From Marisa cornuarietis (Eukaryota; Mollusca; Gastropoda; Architaenioglossa; Ampullariidae): DNA of 64,000 nucleotides. Under the pieces are notes generated by a model, which was not told the origin of the DNA, did not search any database, and saw only the letters and a program-made list of their open reading frames with translations. Positions 1-54,032 of this stretch are shown here, piece after piece. Positions within the stretch are counted from its first letter, which is position 1. Every line of letters begins with the position of its first letter. Both the position numbers and the translations under genes were made by a program. The stretch covers positions 806,001-870,000 of the forward strand of contig SMMW01000650.1 of the NCBI GenBank assembly GCA_004794655.1, given 5' to 3'.

Positions 1-393
1 AATTGAAGCTGAGAATCGGTCTTAACCCATCCTCCCGCCATCTCCTTCCCATTAGTTTTATTGTGGACTCGGTTAAAAGACGAGAAAGTAGTACTAACCG
101 GCATCGTGTCGTACGACATTTGTTTATTTTGATGTTTAACTGGTTACAATTCCACAGAGGTACATTTAGCTCAGTTGACTTGTTGGCGGCTCCACACGAT
201 GAACCTGGTTAACAAACAGCACTTATCCACTTTGACAAAAGCCATATCTAGAGTTCAGAGCAGAAAAGAATATATTTTTACTGAAAATTATAATCATACC
301 AGTTTTGAACTGTCAATCGACACAACGATGACACTTAGTAGGTTGTCGTGTAATGTTATTACTCGCAGACCATCGGAAAATTTTTTGAGTCAA

Positions 394-412
394 AACACAC
401 ACACACACACAC
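394..412. repeat. (CA)n microsatellite
   Basis: About nine CA units. Confidence 0.9.
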
Positions 413-1154
413 TGGGGACAAAGAGTAATATTAACTTCAAATAACCAGTTCATCATTGTTCTAACGCTCACTACTCTCAACCTATATCACTGTTGTCGAA
501 GTGTCACTACGATGAAAGAACTCTTCTATCGACGGAAGTGCAGAAAAGAACACATTTACGAGTCTGCCCTCGGCTAAATGCGTCAGTCACACGTATGTGC
601 GCCAAACTGCCACAACTTTCTCACTATGGTGAATTTTTTTAAAACTAGAAACTGACAGTTGATGTGTTTAAGGGGCAGATTTTTTATGTTTATGTATATA
701 TTTTTTTTTTTAATTTCCCCATCCCCCAAAAGTTCCTTACGGGACACGAACTATGACCGTTAATATTTTCTTACAGCTGACTAGGAGTAAAAATAAAATG
801 GCAGTTGTACTTCCTCCCCCCCCCCCCGATCTCGAGGAGACTTGTGGCTCCGTTGAGAAAAGGTCACTAATCAATTAAAACGGGACAGCAAGGCTCGGCG
901 GCGCTCTTCTGCTTGAATTTCCAAGCCGGCGTGAGTTAGAGGGCCCCTGAGGCAAGGGAAATAATCCGATGGAGGAGATACGCCAGAGTTACGACAAGAG
1001 TCGATCGTGATTCATTACGTTTACTTGCAATTACGGTGTGTGTGTGTGAGAGAGAGAGACACGGGTTTTGGGTGCGTGGGTGGATGCGTACGATGTGTGT
1101 TTTAGTATGTGCAGATGTGTGTAAATATATGTATACACGCGGCAACATGATTTT

Positions 1155-1303
1155 CAGTGGCGTAGGAACGGGGGGTGGAGGGGCAGGGCAGCCGCCACCT
1201 CAGAAAAGATACTGGGAAGGCAAGAATGTGAACGTCGTTCACTGTCAGAAGGGACCTGCTCACCCCCCCCCCCCTCAAAACCGAGCATCTTCCTATGCCA
1301 CTG
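1155..1303 (+). mobile_element. hAT-like MITE, copy 1
   Basis: 149-bp element bounded by imperfect inverted termini CAGTGGCGTAGGAA and TTCCTATGCCACTG. The interior shares an alignable core (GGGAAGGCA-GAATGTGAACG) with the copy at 4739-4885 in reverse orientation. CAGTGGCG-type ends are typical of non-autonomous hAT elements. A clean 8-bp target duplication is not visible. Confidence 0.7.
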
Positions 1304-1305
1304 GA

Positions 1306-1339
<34 letters not shown>

Positions 1340-1342
1340 CGC
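1306..1342. repeat. (GT)n-(GC)n microsatellite
   Basis: About 13 GT units followed by six GC units, all alternating purine-pyrimidine; starts two bases after the MITE end at 1303. Confidence 0.9.
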
Positions 1343-1397
1343 GAGCGAGCGCTACATGCGTCTGTGCACGGAGTTATATTTTTTTACTAGCGTGGTC

Positions 1398-1420
1398 TGT
1401 GTGTGTGTGTGTGTGTGTGT
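1398..1420. repeat. (GT)n microsatellite
   Basis: About eleven GT units. Confidence 0.9.
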
Positions 1421-1915
1421 ACATGTGGAATGGCTGGAGGAAGGATAATCATCTGAAGTGAGTTAGGCACTGGTCTCATTGGGCTGCGGGCCGGTTAACA
1501 CTTGAGAATGAATGATCGCTGAGGTCCATGGAAAAAAGACACAAGATTAGCCCGTGTCAGTGAGCACAACTACCTGCAGACGGGAGTAAATTCACGGACT
1601 CCCTTCATAAGCGGGGGCATTGTGAGCAGAAAAGACTTTTGTTATAAAGAAAAACGGGAAAAGAAAGGACTATAGACACACGTCCCCTCGATGGTTGACA
1701 GCAAGGCTTTGGGACAGTGGAAAGCAGGGAAGTCCCCCGTCCCCCTGTGAACTGTGTAAAGACACAAATTAACGTAAAGCCCTTTCTGAACACCGGGCGA
1801 AGAAAAGAAATAAAGAAATGAACAAACAGTGGCAATAACTTCAGCTCTTTCTGTTCAAAATCTGTTTGAAATTCCTTCTTAACCATATAGAGAATAGTAA
1901 TAATAGAATTTGATC

Positions 1916-1990
1916 AATAATAATAATAATAATAGACTTTGTATAGCGCATTTTTCCGTGAGGAGGCGAGCTTAATTCGCTAACCAAGCT
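1916..1990. repeat. (TAA)n plus conserved TATAGCGCATTTTTCC junction
   Basis: An AAT-repeat runs into GACTTTGTATAGCGCATTTT, and a related arrangement recurs at 49789-49855. This looks like the end of a dispersed repeat. Confidence 0.45.
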
Positions 1991-3683
1991 AGCCCAAAGA
2001 TCATGTGTGGTCTTTGAGCTAGCCTTTATCTAGGTTAGCCAAGTTTTTGATCTAATTTGCTCTTTTTTTAAAGTTTGTCTAAGTTTTCAATTTAGTTTGG
2101 CCATATAAATGGATGAATTTAATAAATGTATGAATCACTCATTCACTCACGCACCTTCTGTAGTGTGCACGAATATTGGCCGGCCAGGTGTAGTTTATGT
2201 GTAGTGCTCCTGGTTTAAAAGGATCTTGTTTCCTGTAACAGCAGAAATGTGCCTTAAAGTGTTATGTTTTTTTTCTATGTTAATTGGATGCTATCCGTTT
2301 TGCGTCACGAACGCGTGAGATTGCAGTCAGGAGATCAAGTACGGAAACCAGTCAGTCGTTCACATCTCACACGTCCCGCTCTTCTCCTCAGACAGTCAAG
2401 CCCAGGAGCCACTCCTGTGAAAGACAGACTCGAGGGTGGCAAGGGAGATGGCGCTATTTATTGTATTTGTAGTTGGTGCGATTGGTGATGGACTTGGCGC
2501 GACCACGTCGTGGCTAGATCGTTCTTCGTCAGAGGAAAATAAATCTCTCTGGTCGCGCTGAGACCCCCACATACCCACCGCCCACAAAAAAGGCCACTGC
2601 GGTGAACTGTAGACTTGCGGTACCAAACAAGACTAGGTGACAGAAATTTGGTGGAAGCAACAGAAGATTATTTTTTCTTCGCTTGTTTTCTTTTTTTTTT
2701 TTCTTCAACAGTTTTAGAGGGACCTAATAAATCCTAATTCTGTACTTCATTAGGAATTGTGAACTTAGACAAAAAATAGACTATTAATATTGAATGATAA
2801 ATACTTTAAAAGTCTTAATGCAAAATTATAATTCTGTGCTTTTAAATCGCATGGGAAACTGAACGTGGAAGGACAACCGTAAGAATGTAAAAAGGAGGAC
2901 GTAACTGAACAGATCAGGATCGAACTTGTGAATTTGCTAAAAGAAGATCAACGACCAGTGCTATAGCACGATTCTAATGTATAAGTCTGGGAAGCTATCT
3001 AAGCCGTATGGTGTGTAAAGTTTAATAAAGACTTAAATGTTTGGATCAGCAAAATTGCTTTTTAAAAAGTTTATATAGCGTAGCTGTCGCAAATCTAGCA
3101 GGATCCTCGGCAAAATAATAAAATAATACATAGGCGCGGCTTTACTCTATGGGGATCAAGAGGGTTTCATGGTTGATTAAGTCGCACGTGCGTTCATCAA
3201 CGTAAACAGACGTGCATGCAAACTCTATCGCAAATCGAATGTACATTAATTTTGTGAGCAGCATTTGATAACGATCGAATGGTGATGGTGGTGTAATATA
3301 GCGATGGGAGGGGGGTGGACTGTGGTGTCAGTAAAACATTCAGTCTAATGTTTTCAAGCTAAAAAGTGAGAGAAACGGTTGTGATATGCATTGCTGCGAG
3401 AACAATTAGTAGAACAAAGTGCTGACTGTTCAGGCGTCGACCCATGACGGTGATATCGATTTTCAGTATCGTAATCGGGTGAAGAACGAAAATAAAATAT
3501 CTTGCATGATCCACATCCGAATCATATCTATCGCTTTACGAGAATCATACTTCAAGACCAGCCATCGTTACCATAGCATTATATCAACAACAGTGTTGGT
3601 TTGTTTTGGGTTTTTTTTCTTCTTCTTCGCTGCTGCGCTGCCCAAAATTACATATGCAAACATGAGCGCGCCTCCTGGTGGCT

Positions 3684-3693
3684 GTCACGTGAC
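3684..3693. promoter_or_regulatory. Palindromic E-box GTCACGTGAC upstream of CaMK1
   Basis: A perfect 10-bp palindrome centred about 90 bases before the CaMK1 ATG. It fits the USF/TFE-type bHLH-zip site. A CTCF-like string (CCTCCTGGTGGC) lies just upstream at about 3670-3681. Both are motif matches only. Confidence 0.4.
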
Positions 3694-3780
3694 CACCTCT
3701 GAATGGTGAGGTGTTATTATCTGGGTGTGAGGAGCATCTGATGTTATCGTCATCGACGACTTCCTCTTGTCGTTCAGACC

Positions 3781-44672
<40,892 letters not shown>

Positions 44673-45557
44673 CAAGCGCTCCCAGGCTTCTGGAAACAGA
44701 TGAAAGTGCAGGACTGGGACAGATCCTGCCACTGTCTTCAAACTGCTACTAACAGGAGATGTCTGCAGTCATGCAGCCAGACATGAAACACAACCATGTC
44801 ATAGGTTGTTGTGTCCATGTCAGGGTGGGGAGTTTCAAGCTTGATCTGCCATTTTGTTGGTGTTTTAAACCCCATCGCTCGGAGCCCCTCTCGACTCAGC
44901 AACCTACATACTCACCAGCTCACTCTGCAAGGTGCACACTGCATCTGTGGCAATAAGAATGGCTAGGAGCTCCTTCCTTTGCACCAAGCTCCTTGTGTGC
45001 ATGTTTCACCCACAACCTTTCAACCATCCGACATTTCAACAAGCTGTCATAGATAAAGTTGGAACAAAATCAAAATTTAAAAAAAACAGGAAAAGCAGAA
45101 TTTTTTTGCTCCTGCTGTTGTGGTGCATAAATGAACTGGCAAAGGAAAAAGTGAAGACAGTGCTTCATGTACAGATGAATCATAAGTAGCTCTGTATTCT
45201 GTTTTTTGTTGTTGTTTTTTTTAATTGTTGTTGGTACTGATATTTGGTTTTGGTTTGGGGTTTGTTTTTGCTGTCTTGATTCTCATCCCATTCTTTGACC
45301 ATCATCTTGAGTCTTGTGGAGATCTGCATTTAGTTTTTTTTAATCATCATTAATCATCAGTCATCATCATCAATCATCAGTTATCATCATCATGAATTCT
45401 CTTTTTGAAATCTTGTCCTGATTGTCTGTTCTTATACTTTAATGTTTCCTGTGCTGTATCTGGATCTTATCTGATTCTCCAGCATAGTTCTTATATCTTG
45501 CCCTAATGTGATCTTCCTAAGTCCTATTCTTTGATCTGATTCATTGTTTGAGTTCAT

Positions 45558-45587
45558 GTACATGATGTCCAGGTACATGATGTCCAG
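45558..45587. repeat. 15-bp exact tandem duplication
   Basis: GTACATGATGTCCAG occurs twice without a gap. Confidence 0.85.
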
Positions 45588-46414
45588 GTTGCCATATCTG
45601 TTTGGTGATCTCATTTTTAATCCATGTCCTGTTTTCAGTATGGATATAATGTGATCTGCAGGAATTAAAAAAAACACAAAACAAAACCTGATAACACATT
45701 CTTTGTTGAACAAAAGGAGAGGTTTTGTGTTGTAGTTCAGAAAAGCTCTTCTTAAATATTTGCTTCTTTGATCCCTTTTACAGATTTCCATTACATTGTT
45801 CTTCTGTAAAGTCTAGGTTAAGGAAAATATTACAGATTGGTTTTATGAAGAAGATGGCATTTATTTATGTGTCTGTAAATGTGTCATTCTCTTACTCTTA
45901 GTTTTTACGTCCACCTCTCCTTCTGCCTTCTTTTCATTTCTCTCATATCTAGCATTTTGTTGACTTTTTGGTGTTTTCTTTACTTGTGTATTAGGATTGT
46001 ATTGTTAAGGAGACATTCAGAAGATAAACTGATGTTGAAATCTGCAGATTTTTGCCACAGCTTTTATTATGACTTTTTTCACAATTTTTCTACCATATAT
46101 GCTTGTGATTTCACATATTTTGTATGGTTTTTCTAAGTGGATACGTGAATTTGAGACTGATACTATTTTAAAGCTGTGTCCTGTGTATACTTGCCACTAC
46201 AGGAAACAGCTGCTCATAAAACCTGTGAAATCTAGTATTGATTTTTTTTTATAATCCCATCCTTGGATGACAGAATGTCTCCTATTGGAATGAACCATTC
46301 AAATATTTTAGTATTTGCTCAGTGCTGCATTGTATAATGTTATTGCTGTCTGCCTATTGCACAACTGGCACTGCCCATATCATGCTCTTCCTGTCTGTTA
46401 AGAGTATGCAGAAG

Positions 46415-46420
46415 AATAAA
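46415..46420 (+). terminator. Candidate CaMK1 poly(A) signal AATAAA
   Basis: The first canonical AATAAA I found after the CaMK1 stop, 1.74 kb downstream. Later ones at 47125, 47685, 48094 and 52215 are alternatives. None can be confirmed without transcript ends. Confidence 0.35.
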
Positions 46421-49400
46421 GGCTAACTCAACTACAGAGGTTTTTTTGGCTTTCATCACAAGGTAGTATTACACAAAATTTAAGCATATAATTCAGTTCA
46501 CAGATATAAAATCTTGCAGTTATCTCCTGCATTTTGGAAACAAAAATGACAATTTAAATCCTTCAACATCCCAAAATTTAGCAAATTTATGTAATAGTTG
46601 CTTGTAACAAAAAAAAAAATTGCATTTCTGTCTTCTATTTACCTATTCTTAACTTTGAGCTTATTTTCATGTTTCCTCAGACGCTCATATGTTTCCTCAG
46701 GAATAGAACACTAGCAACCAACCAGTCTCTACTTGAGACTGCAGTCTGAAAATTCTTGTTAGTTGTCAACAATCTAGATTTGGTTTTCATAAGGATAATT
46801 GTACCAAACTTTACAACATAGTTCATTTATACATGTACTATATTTCTGAAGTTTTAGCAGTTTATAGCTGATCAAATGCTTTTTGTGACTGAAAAGAATA
46901 CAAATTTAGTGTGAAATAATGGCATTTATTGTCATTAGTCATTTCCTTGTAAACAAACATGTTTAAAAACATGTTTCAGTGTTGGAGCACTATGAAAAGT
47001 ATCATTAAATTTATTATGCTTTGCTTCTTGTAAGTTGGTGAGAAGGGTATCATTAGAACTGGTTAGGTTTTATGTGGGTGAGAAGAATGGTTTGTCTTTA
47101 TTTTCATGGTCAATGAAAAATCCCAATAAATCTTGTCTGTGTATTGCAATGTTGCTTATTGTGTTAAAGTATTGTGCACAAATGATTTTGGGGTACCATT
47201 TTCTGCTATTTTATATAAGATATGAAGCCAAAAGAAGACACGAGTTTGTCTACAGTCTAAAGGTACATTTACACAGTTTTGTGCACACATGACATGATTG
47301 ACATATACAGAGTTGTAAACATCGCACACACATGACTGTGTCTGATTTGATCAAGTGGAAAATTAAAGTAACCCCGCTGCTCAATTATACCAGCAAGCTG
47401 CAGGGGACTGCACTCTTTAGAATGCATTATGTGAAGGAACAGTGTGACTGGAACAGACTGAATTTTAAAAACTCTTTTATAAAGATTTAGAATCAATATT
47501 TATTTTATAGCCATCATTGATGGTGAAAATGATATTTTTTATTGGTGTACCATCAGTATTTTAAAATTACTTAAGACCATTGACTCACTGGAAATGGATC
47601 TACTCTAATTGTAATCAGCATTAATATTGATAAGAAACAAGTTTGGTTTTGTCTGGTTTTTTCGTGTAGTTTGTTTTCCCCGCTAATAAAGTAGTATTCT
47701 TTGAAGGAATTAAATCAGACATAATCATAGTCATGTTTAAAGAAGTGTTTATGTTGCTTGCCCATTATGAAAGTGCCGACGATCAAAGCAAGGATATAAA
47801 TTTTTGTTGCGTTTAGAAAACATTTTGACTTTATTTCTATCAGGGTGGGTCAGTTTCTACCTTTGTTAATGAGACTTTTTATAGTTGGGTTACAAAGACA
47901 AGTTTGAGAAATGCATTGGATAACATTATCTGATAGAATGGCATTAAAAATACACTTCTGGAATGAGGTGGCAGTTTATTGAAGTAACCTGTAACTAACA
48001 TTCTGTTGCGTGTTACCTCTGCATATGCAGGATGCAGTAGCCAGTTTCTGACCAAAACATATTCCCCAAAATTGGTGACTGTTATGCTGAGGGAATAAAA
48101 TGCTAATTTTCTCAAGATGGTTGCCAAGACTGAGTAGCTGTTTATTTAATTATTTTGCCTGGCTCTTTAATGAGTGCCTTTAGTTTTATTACTAAGGTAT
48201 GAGGATTAAGAAAAGCCTCTACCTAGAAGCAAAAGGGATGCAGAAGGTAAGGTTTGTATAAAAGTTTATTACTGTATTACGATACTTTATTGAATTCTTT
48301 TTGAAAGGATATGCAATTATACAATGTTCATGTAGGTGATTTGGAAAGGATTTCCTAAGAAGAAACCAATATTTCCTGCTGAAATTCTTCCATTCTATTG
48401 TAAATTGATAATATAAGAAAAGTTGTGCAAGTCTTTTCACATTTTAATTGTGCTGATGGTGAAATAAGCCTGTTAAATGGCTGAGTTTGGCTGGACAATT
48501 TTTTTGTTTTCATAGTAAAATATAAACTTTCAAAGTTTATTTTTCTGTGGAGGAAAATGCAGTCTTGGTTGCATCCTTTTTAATCAGATTTACTTTAAAT
48601 TATTAGAAAAACTACAGACTTTTGGTTCAGAAACATAAACTGGTTGTAGTGACACCCTTCTGCTGCTATGAATAATTTGTCCTCCTTACCCTTTCTGTGA
48701 AATGTTCACTTACTTACCTTTCCTGTAAATGAGAAAATTGCCAAAGTTGTTCTACTCCCAGGCTCAATATACTCAATGTATCAATAATAAATGGCAAAGA
48801 GAAGTACTTTAATAAGTCAAAATGTTCTTTTTCACATTTTTTCCTCAGATTTTTTGCCTTTTGAATTTCAAAGTATTGTTGAAGTAAAACACACAAATTT
48901 TAGAATTGTTTCAAATGAATCGTCTTCAGTGTTTTGTTCTTACATATTTTGTGGGGACAAGCCAAAAACCTTCACTTTATGGCTTTATATTTAATTCTTT
49001 TTAATTATGTGAATTTTTACATATTTATTTCAAGTGTTTAATGTTTACCACAAAGAATCGTTTAATCAGTATCATTCTGATGCTACCTTCCTTTTCTACA
49101 CCTGGTTGAACCAAGTATTTATACTGCAGACTTAGTTAACTCATCAAATGATATTTGTATGCCTCTTCAAGTTGTATCAATAGACCTTTCCAGGTGTGAA
49201 TATAATTACTGTTTGTTAGCAAAGTCCCTCATTATGTTCATTCATTTGCATCTTGCACACAGTAGTGCAAATTTATGGTTGTCTTCTATTCAAGATATAA
49301 TTGGGTTTTTTTTTTCAGATGTACAGTCTTCAGTCATGCAACTTTTAATCCCCTTGCTGTTAAAGCTACATTTTGCTAGAACTTTCCATGCCAAAACTTT

Positions 49401-49788
49401 TTAGATGCTATAGGCTTTGTCCCAGCTCCAAAACCTTTTTTGTCACAGGTTCATCAATTACCAACAAGGGTAATGATTGAAATATCAGGGTACATTGTTA
49501 CATTCGTTACTACTTTATAGTGTAAATAAGCAATATCTTTGCCATCAGATAACCTCTGGTTGATCTAAACATTTTACTTTGTCTGCCTCTCCTGGATCTT
49601 TTGTCAGAAGATAGTGAAACCTGACATGAGCAAGCCAATATTTTCTGAAAATTAAAGGAAAGATAAAGGTACCTATGAAAATGATAATGTCAACTTTTAC
49701 TATAAGAATGTATGTGTCCATGTATTTTTGTGTTTTTCATTAATTCTTGTCAAGATTGGAGTTTTTACCTGTTAAAAATGTGCTTTAA

Positions 49789-49855
49789 TAATAATAGTAT
49801 TGATTACGTTTATAGCATGCATTTTCCCTTGTGAAGGTGAGTTTAATGTGCTCTA
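49789..49855. repeat. (AAT)n plus TATAGC(AT)GCATTTTCC junction
   Basis: Diverged relative of the repeat at 1916-1990, with the same order: AAT units, TATAGC, CATTTTCC, a GTGAAGGTGAG stretch, and TTTAA. Confidence 0.4.
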
Positions 49856-52491
49856 AAAGAAAGACTACAATTAAATGAACTGACAGTCAACCATACAGAA
49901 AACACAAGCATTAGCACATTCAGGACTCTGTGGTACATGTGAACGAAGGGCACGCATGAAGATTAAGAACTTTATTTGAAAAGACTAACTTGTTTTTGAA
50001 GTAAAACTGGTAGAGTGAGGGACAGAGTGGTGTGGTCATTCTAATCCAGTGGAAAAGTCAATCTTGTATGCTTTGTTTCAGAAGTGAGATTTTCTTCCTT
50101 CTTTAGAAAACCTTTTGTTTGGTTTAAACTTTGTTGCTTTTATAGATTTGAGTATTTTCATGGACATGATTCCACAACCAACCTGCATTCCTCCATCTAA
50201 ATATTGTTTATTACTGATATCTGAAATAATTGGATGAAAGTGTAGTATTCCAAAAAGACTACTAAATTTTTCATTTTTCTTTTGTGTTTGGTTTTAACAC
50301 TGAAAAATTTAGGTCCTAGAAATATAAATTTAGGTCTTAGAAATACAAAATTTGACCCTGTAGTTGTTTATTCTTCGGCTTTGTTGGTTGACAACAAAAA
50401 GAGGTTGGTACTGCACAAAACAAAATTATTCTACAAGTACAGACAACAAAACATTACCACTTCTGGTACACAAACATTCCAAAAGGCGGTATTGTTGATG
50501 GTTGCTGATAAAATGTGATATCTACCAGTATTTCTCAAGTATTTGTTTTACAAGGAATGAGATTATGTAGACAGGGCAGTTTCTTGATTACTGCACTACT
50601 CTCCACCTTTCTTTTCAAAAAGTACACAACTCAGAATGATCTACTATTGGGAACAAAACAGGATTACATTAGTTTATAAATATTAAAAATGTTGGCATTG
50701 TTATTCTAAGTATTATTTATATAAAATACCAAATAAAATAGATTGCCAGAACAGAGAATCTCAAAAATATTTACCAATTTAAAATGCATTTTTAAAAAGT
50801 GAAATTCTGAAATCTTGCAAAACGTTTCCTTTCAAATCCGACTATTCTTAAAATATTAATCAAGAATATGTTTAAGTATCCATGTTGACCTTTATCTCTC
50901 AACCTAGCTGTCTCCCTTTGTCTTCAAACTTCTCTTTTTTCCAACGTTCCCATACCTCATTCATCATCATCTTAAAACATTCAGTTCATATATCATGTTC
51001 CTGTCATCTTTGATAAAAACATGGAGCAAGCTTTATATTGTGGTACATAAAACATATTGGATACTTCATATGAAAAAATCCCTGCTTCGGTGGAATGACT
51101 CTCTCTTTTCCTGGAATGTAAATGTGTTCTTATCTAGTCTGTGTGGATGCATTTAGCAACTACATGAAGATTTTCAGTTTTGGGCCTCCTTCCGTACTAA
51201 AAAGAAAAATACAATTTAACTTTCTGCTGGATCATCAATGCATGTGTTTTATGGTTAAGTTCAGATCCTGTTTTATTAATCTAGGCAGTATCTTTTTTCT
51301 GAATTTCTTATGTTCTATGGTTGGCCCATGCTAACTTTAAATATTTGATATTAATGCCAATATCTGAAAATGACATGCATCTGTATGTAATGGCTGCTGA
51401 AGTAGCTTTGGAGACAAGGGTAAGCTTTATTACTGACTCATTTAAAAAAACAAAAACCAAAAAAAATTTCCATTGATTTTATGAGCAGGATATTTGAGAG
51501 ATCAATATTTATTATCTATATACAGGAATTAACATATTTAAAATATTACTCTTTTGCTTTATGCACACCTCGTTTGCATTTCTCGGTGAGCGCAGAATTG
51601 CTCAAACTAGAAGACAGGGGACAGCAAATCTGAAAGTCGGTAGTGATGGTTGTGTTTTAATTCTGAAATTACAGAAGTGAAAAAATGTCAGATATTATGC
51701 ATGCCAAAGGTCATGCTAATGTAAGATTGTCAGCAGACTTACTATACTTGAATTTTTTTTGAGTATAAATGCTGAAAAAAGAAATACTTTTGCTGCAAAG
51801 CCTCCCTAAATAGCTAAAAACAAAAATTCCAAATATCACGGACATGCCAAAATACAATTTTGTATCCAATTGGTCGGCATATTTTAGTATATTTATACAA
51901 AATTATATTTTTCTGTATAATGAGGCAGAATGAGAATTATTTTCTAGCGTAGTAAGTAGAAAGATTTGTCATCAAAAACCTACTGAGCTTTTTTTTTTGG
52001 CTGTTTTTTTTTCTTTTTTTTATCAGTTAAACGGGAAAATTTTCTCTTTTGTTTTCAGAATTTGAAAAAAGCATTTGAAGCTCATCTTTTCTCATGTTCT
52101 TTTATGTGGTTTAATTCACCCTTTTACTCAAATTCAAGATTTCCAGAACCGCTGCTTAAGATGTTATATTGTTTTGTTACTTTTATCAACATTGTTACTT
52201 TTATTAATGTTCCAAATAAAGATACAGTGTACCATCAGTCATTGCACCTTTGATTTTCTTCCCAAACAGCATGCAATGCCCAGCTGTGTACAGAAATGAA
52301 GTTAACATTTTTTTTATTAAGAAGGTAAAACTCTAGTGGAAGCAATGAAGGTTGCCAGAATTGCATGTGGGTGAACCAGAGTTAGCTGACAGCACATTAA
52401 CTTGACTGATGGATCAGCTAATGTCTCAGCACGCCCAGCTTAGAATGCAGAACTTGGCCGTGGGCTCTGCACTTTGGTTGTTTCCAATCTC

Positions 52492-52499
52492 TGACGTCA
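52492..52499. promoter_or_regulatory. CRE-like palindrome TGACGTCA
   Basis: Full 8-bp cAMP-response element in the CpG-rich segment 2.1 kb upstream of the CLIC ORF. Motif match only. Confidence 0.4.
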
Positions 52500-52737
52500 C
52501 TTTTCGGCAATGTCCAACTCCTTGTTAGTTACCACTTTAGTCAAGCACTCCACATTCTTCCTCTCATTTATAAGCACTTATTACTTGAAAACTCAGAGAT
52601 CTCAAAGTTTTAGGGAGAAAAGTCACTTTCTTTCAAGCTTAGGTTTGATTCCTCGGTGATGTTTGGCACTCGTTACACCGATATTTGTATCAGTTGCTGC
52701 ACTTTTATCACTTGACGGTGTTGTCATAGTTACCTAT

Positions 52738-52745
52738 TGACGTCA
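52738..52745. promoter_or_regulatory. Second CRE-like palindrome TGACGTCA
   Basis: A second exact full-length CRE 246 bases from the first, in the same CpG-rich segment. Two exact copies so close together are more suggestive than one alone. Confidence 0.4.
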
Positions 52746-53621
52746 AGCACATTAGTGTGTAACCACCTCCTGGATCCTGTTGTCAAACATTCTTTGTTTG
52801 GCGGCACTTATTTTCACAAATAAACAGAAAACAATATGTTGAAAATCTGTCAGCCAGCTGTCGATTATATCTGTGCGAGCATACAGGAGAGCGTGTGTGT
52901 GTGTCAAAGTTGCCCGTTTGTCTACCAACAGGAAGAAGATAATCTGGATTTTGCCCCAAGCACTTATAAGTGCATGAATAAACATTCTACTTAAAGTCTA
53001 CTAGTTAACCGCAAACGCTCCTGTCCACTTCTGATTAAAAAAAAAAAAAGTTTAGTCACAGACAATACGGCATTTTACATTGACGTAGCACTGCGGCTTA
53101 CCGCTATGGATAGGCCTATTTGTTTCAACGCTTTGCACAGGGTGTATGTAAAGAATATGATAATTAATGGCTTGTCTTCAAATATTTGTTATTTGACCTG
53201 CGCTGGTCGTTGCGGAGGACTTGAGCGATTCAGCTTACTTAATTTGACAAGGAATTCGAGAATAAAAAGGGACTCGTACAACGCATCCACACAAACTTAC
53301 GAATACACAGTTTGCAAACTTAACGGATTTGTTTTTTTAGGCGCGGGGGTAATGTCAGTTGTGTGACTCGATGTCACTGACCTTGCACGTCTTGATAACT
53401 GCCAAGCAAAAAAAAAATATATAAATAAAAAAAAGACGTCATCACGCTCTTCTGTACGTCAGTTCAGCGTGGACGACCCAAAAAACGTAAGACAAACTTT
53501 TATCGCCTGTACTTTGTTTTTAATGCGTTATACCCATTTCTTTCACCAATTATTTTAGCAGCATGGCAAGAAACTGTTGTATCAATATATTTATTAATCA
53601 CTTGGCTGTGCCTGCTAAATG

Positions 53622-54032
53622 TATATACCGTCAATTTCGGACTATACAAGGCGCGACTTTTTTCACCAGCTCTAAGCCCTGCAGATTTAACAGCGATGCG
53701 GCTTGTTCGCGGATTTTTTAGATTCCGATTAATATCTCGATGAGCTTCATGTTAAAGTGTCAACTGTTAACTTTGCAACAGTGCTAACTGTTCACATTTT
53801 TTTTAAATCAAACCCCCATACAACTGAAGCATTCAGATCAGTTACTGAAGCACACACCCTCAGCATGCCCCAAACGGAGATATAATGACTACGATGCAGC
53901 TTTCATGTTGTATTTATTTGCGGCTTATAAACCAGTGCGCCTTATTTGTGAAAAACATTTAAGATTAAAAAAAAATTAGTGGGTGCGGGTTATAAACAGG
54001 TGCACTCAGCAGACGGAAATTTACGGTATATA
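53622..54032. mobile_element. 410-bp MITE with TATATACCGT termini
   Basis: Left end TATATACCGTCAATTTCGG and right end, reverse-complemented, TATATACCGTAAATTTCCG. Inside are subterminal inverted copies: ACAAGGCGCG near the left, and GCGGCTTATAAACC with GCGCCTTA near the right. No coding capacity. TA may be the duplicated target. Confidence 0.65.

Larger units (their letters stand above)
1..3780. other. 5' flank of CaMK1, no gene recognised
   Basis: No ORF with recognisable homology. It holds several (GT)n/(CA)n tracts, a hAT-like MITE (1155-1303), an ATA-rich repeat junction near 1916-1990, short homopolymers, and the proximal promoter with a palindromic E-box. CpG is frequent. The transcription start site cannot be placed from the sequence alone. 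Confidence 0.7.
44673..52400. other. AT-rich, CpG-poor region downstream of CaMK1; possible long 3' UTR
   Basis: No protein homology on either strand. It is T-rich on the + strand, nearly free of SINEs, with small simple repeats (ATCATC-type at 45350-45395, short tandem duplications at 45558-45587 and about 50305-50348). AATAAA signals occur at 46415, 47125, 47685, 48094 and 52215. It could be CaMK1 3' UTR, intergenic DNA or both. Confidence 0.6.

Noticed and set aside
1036..1461. 141-codon ORF
   Set aside because: Composed of microsatellite and MITE sequence (Cys/Val runs from GT repeats).
53106..53366. 86-codon ORF in the CpG-rich segment upstream of CLIC
   Set aside because: No homology to CLIC N-termini, and its frame does not lead to the candidate donor at 53487.
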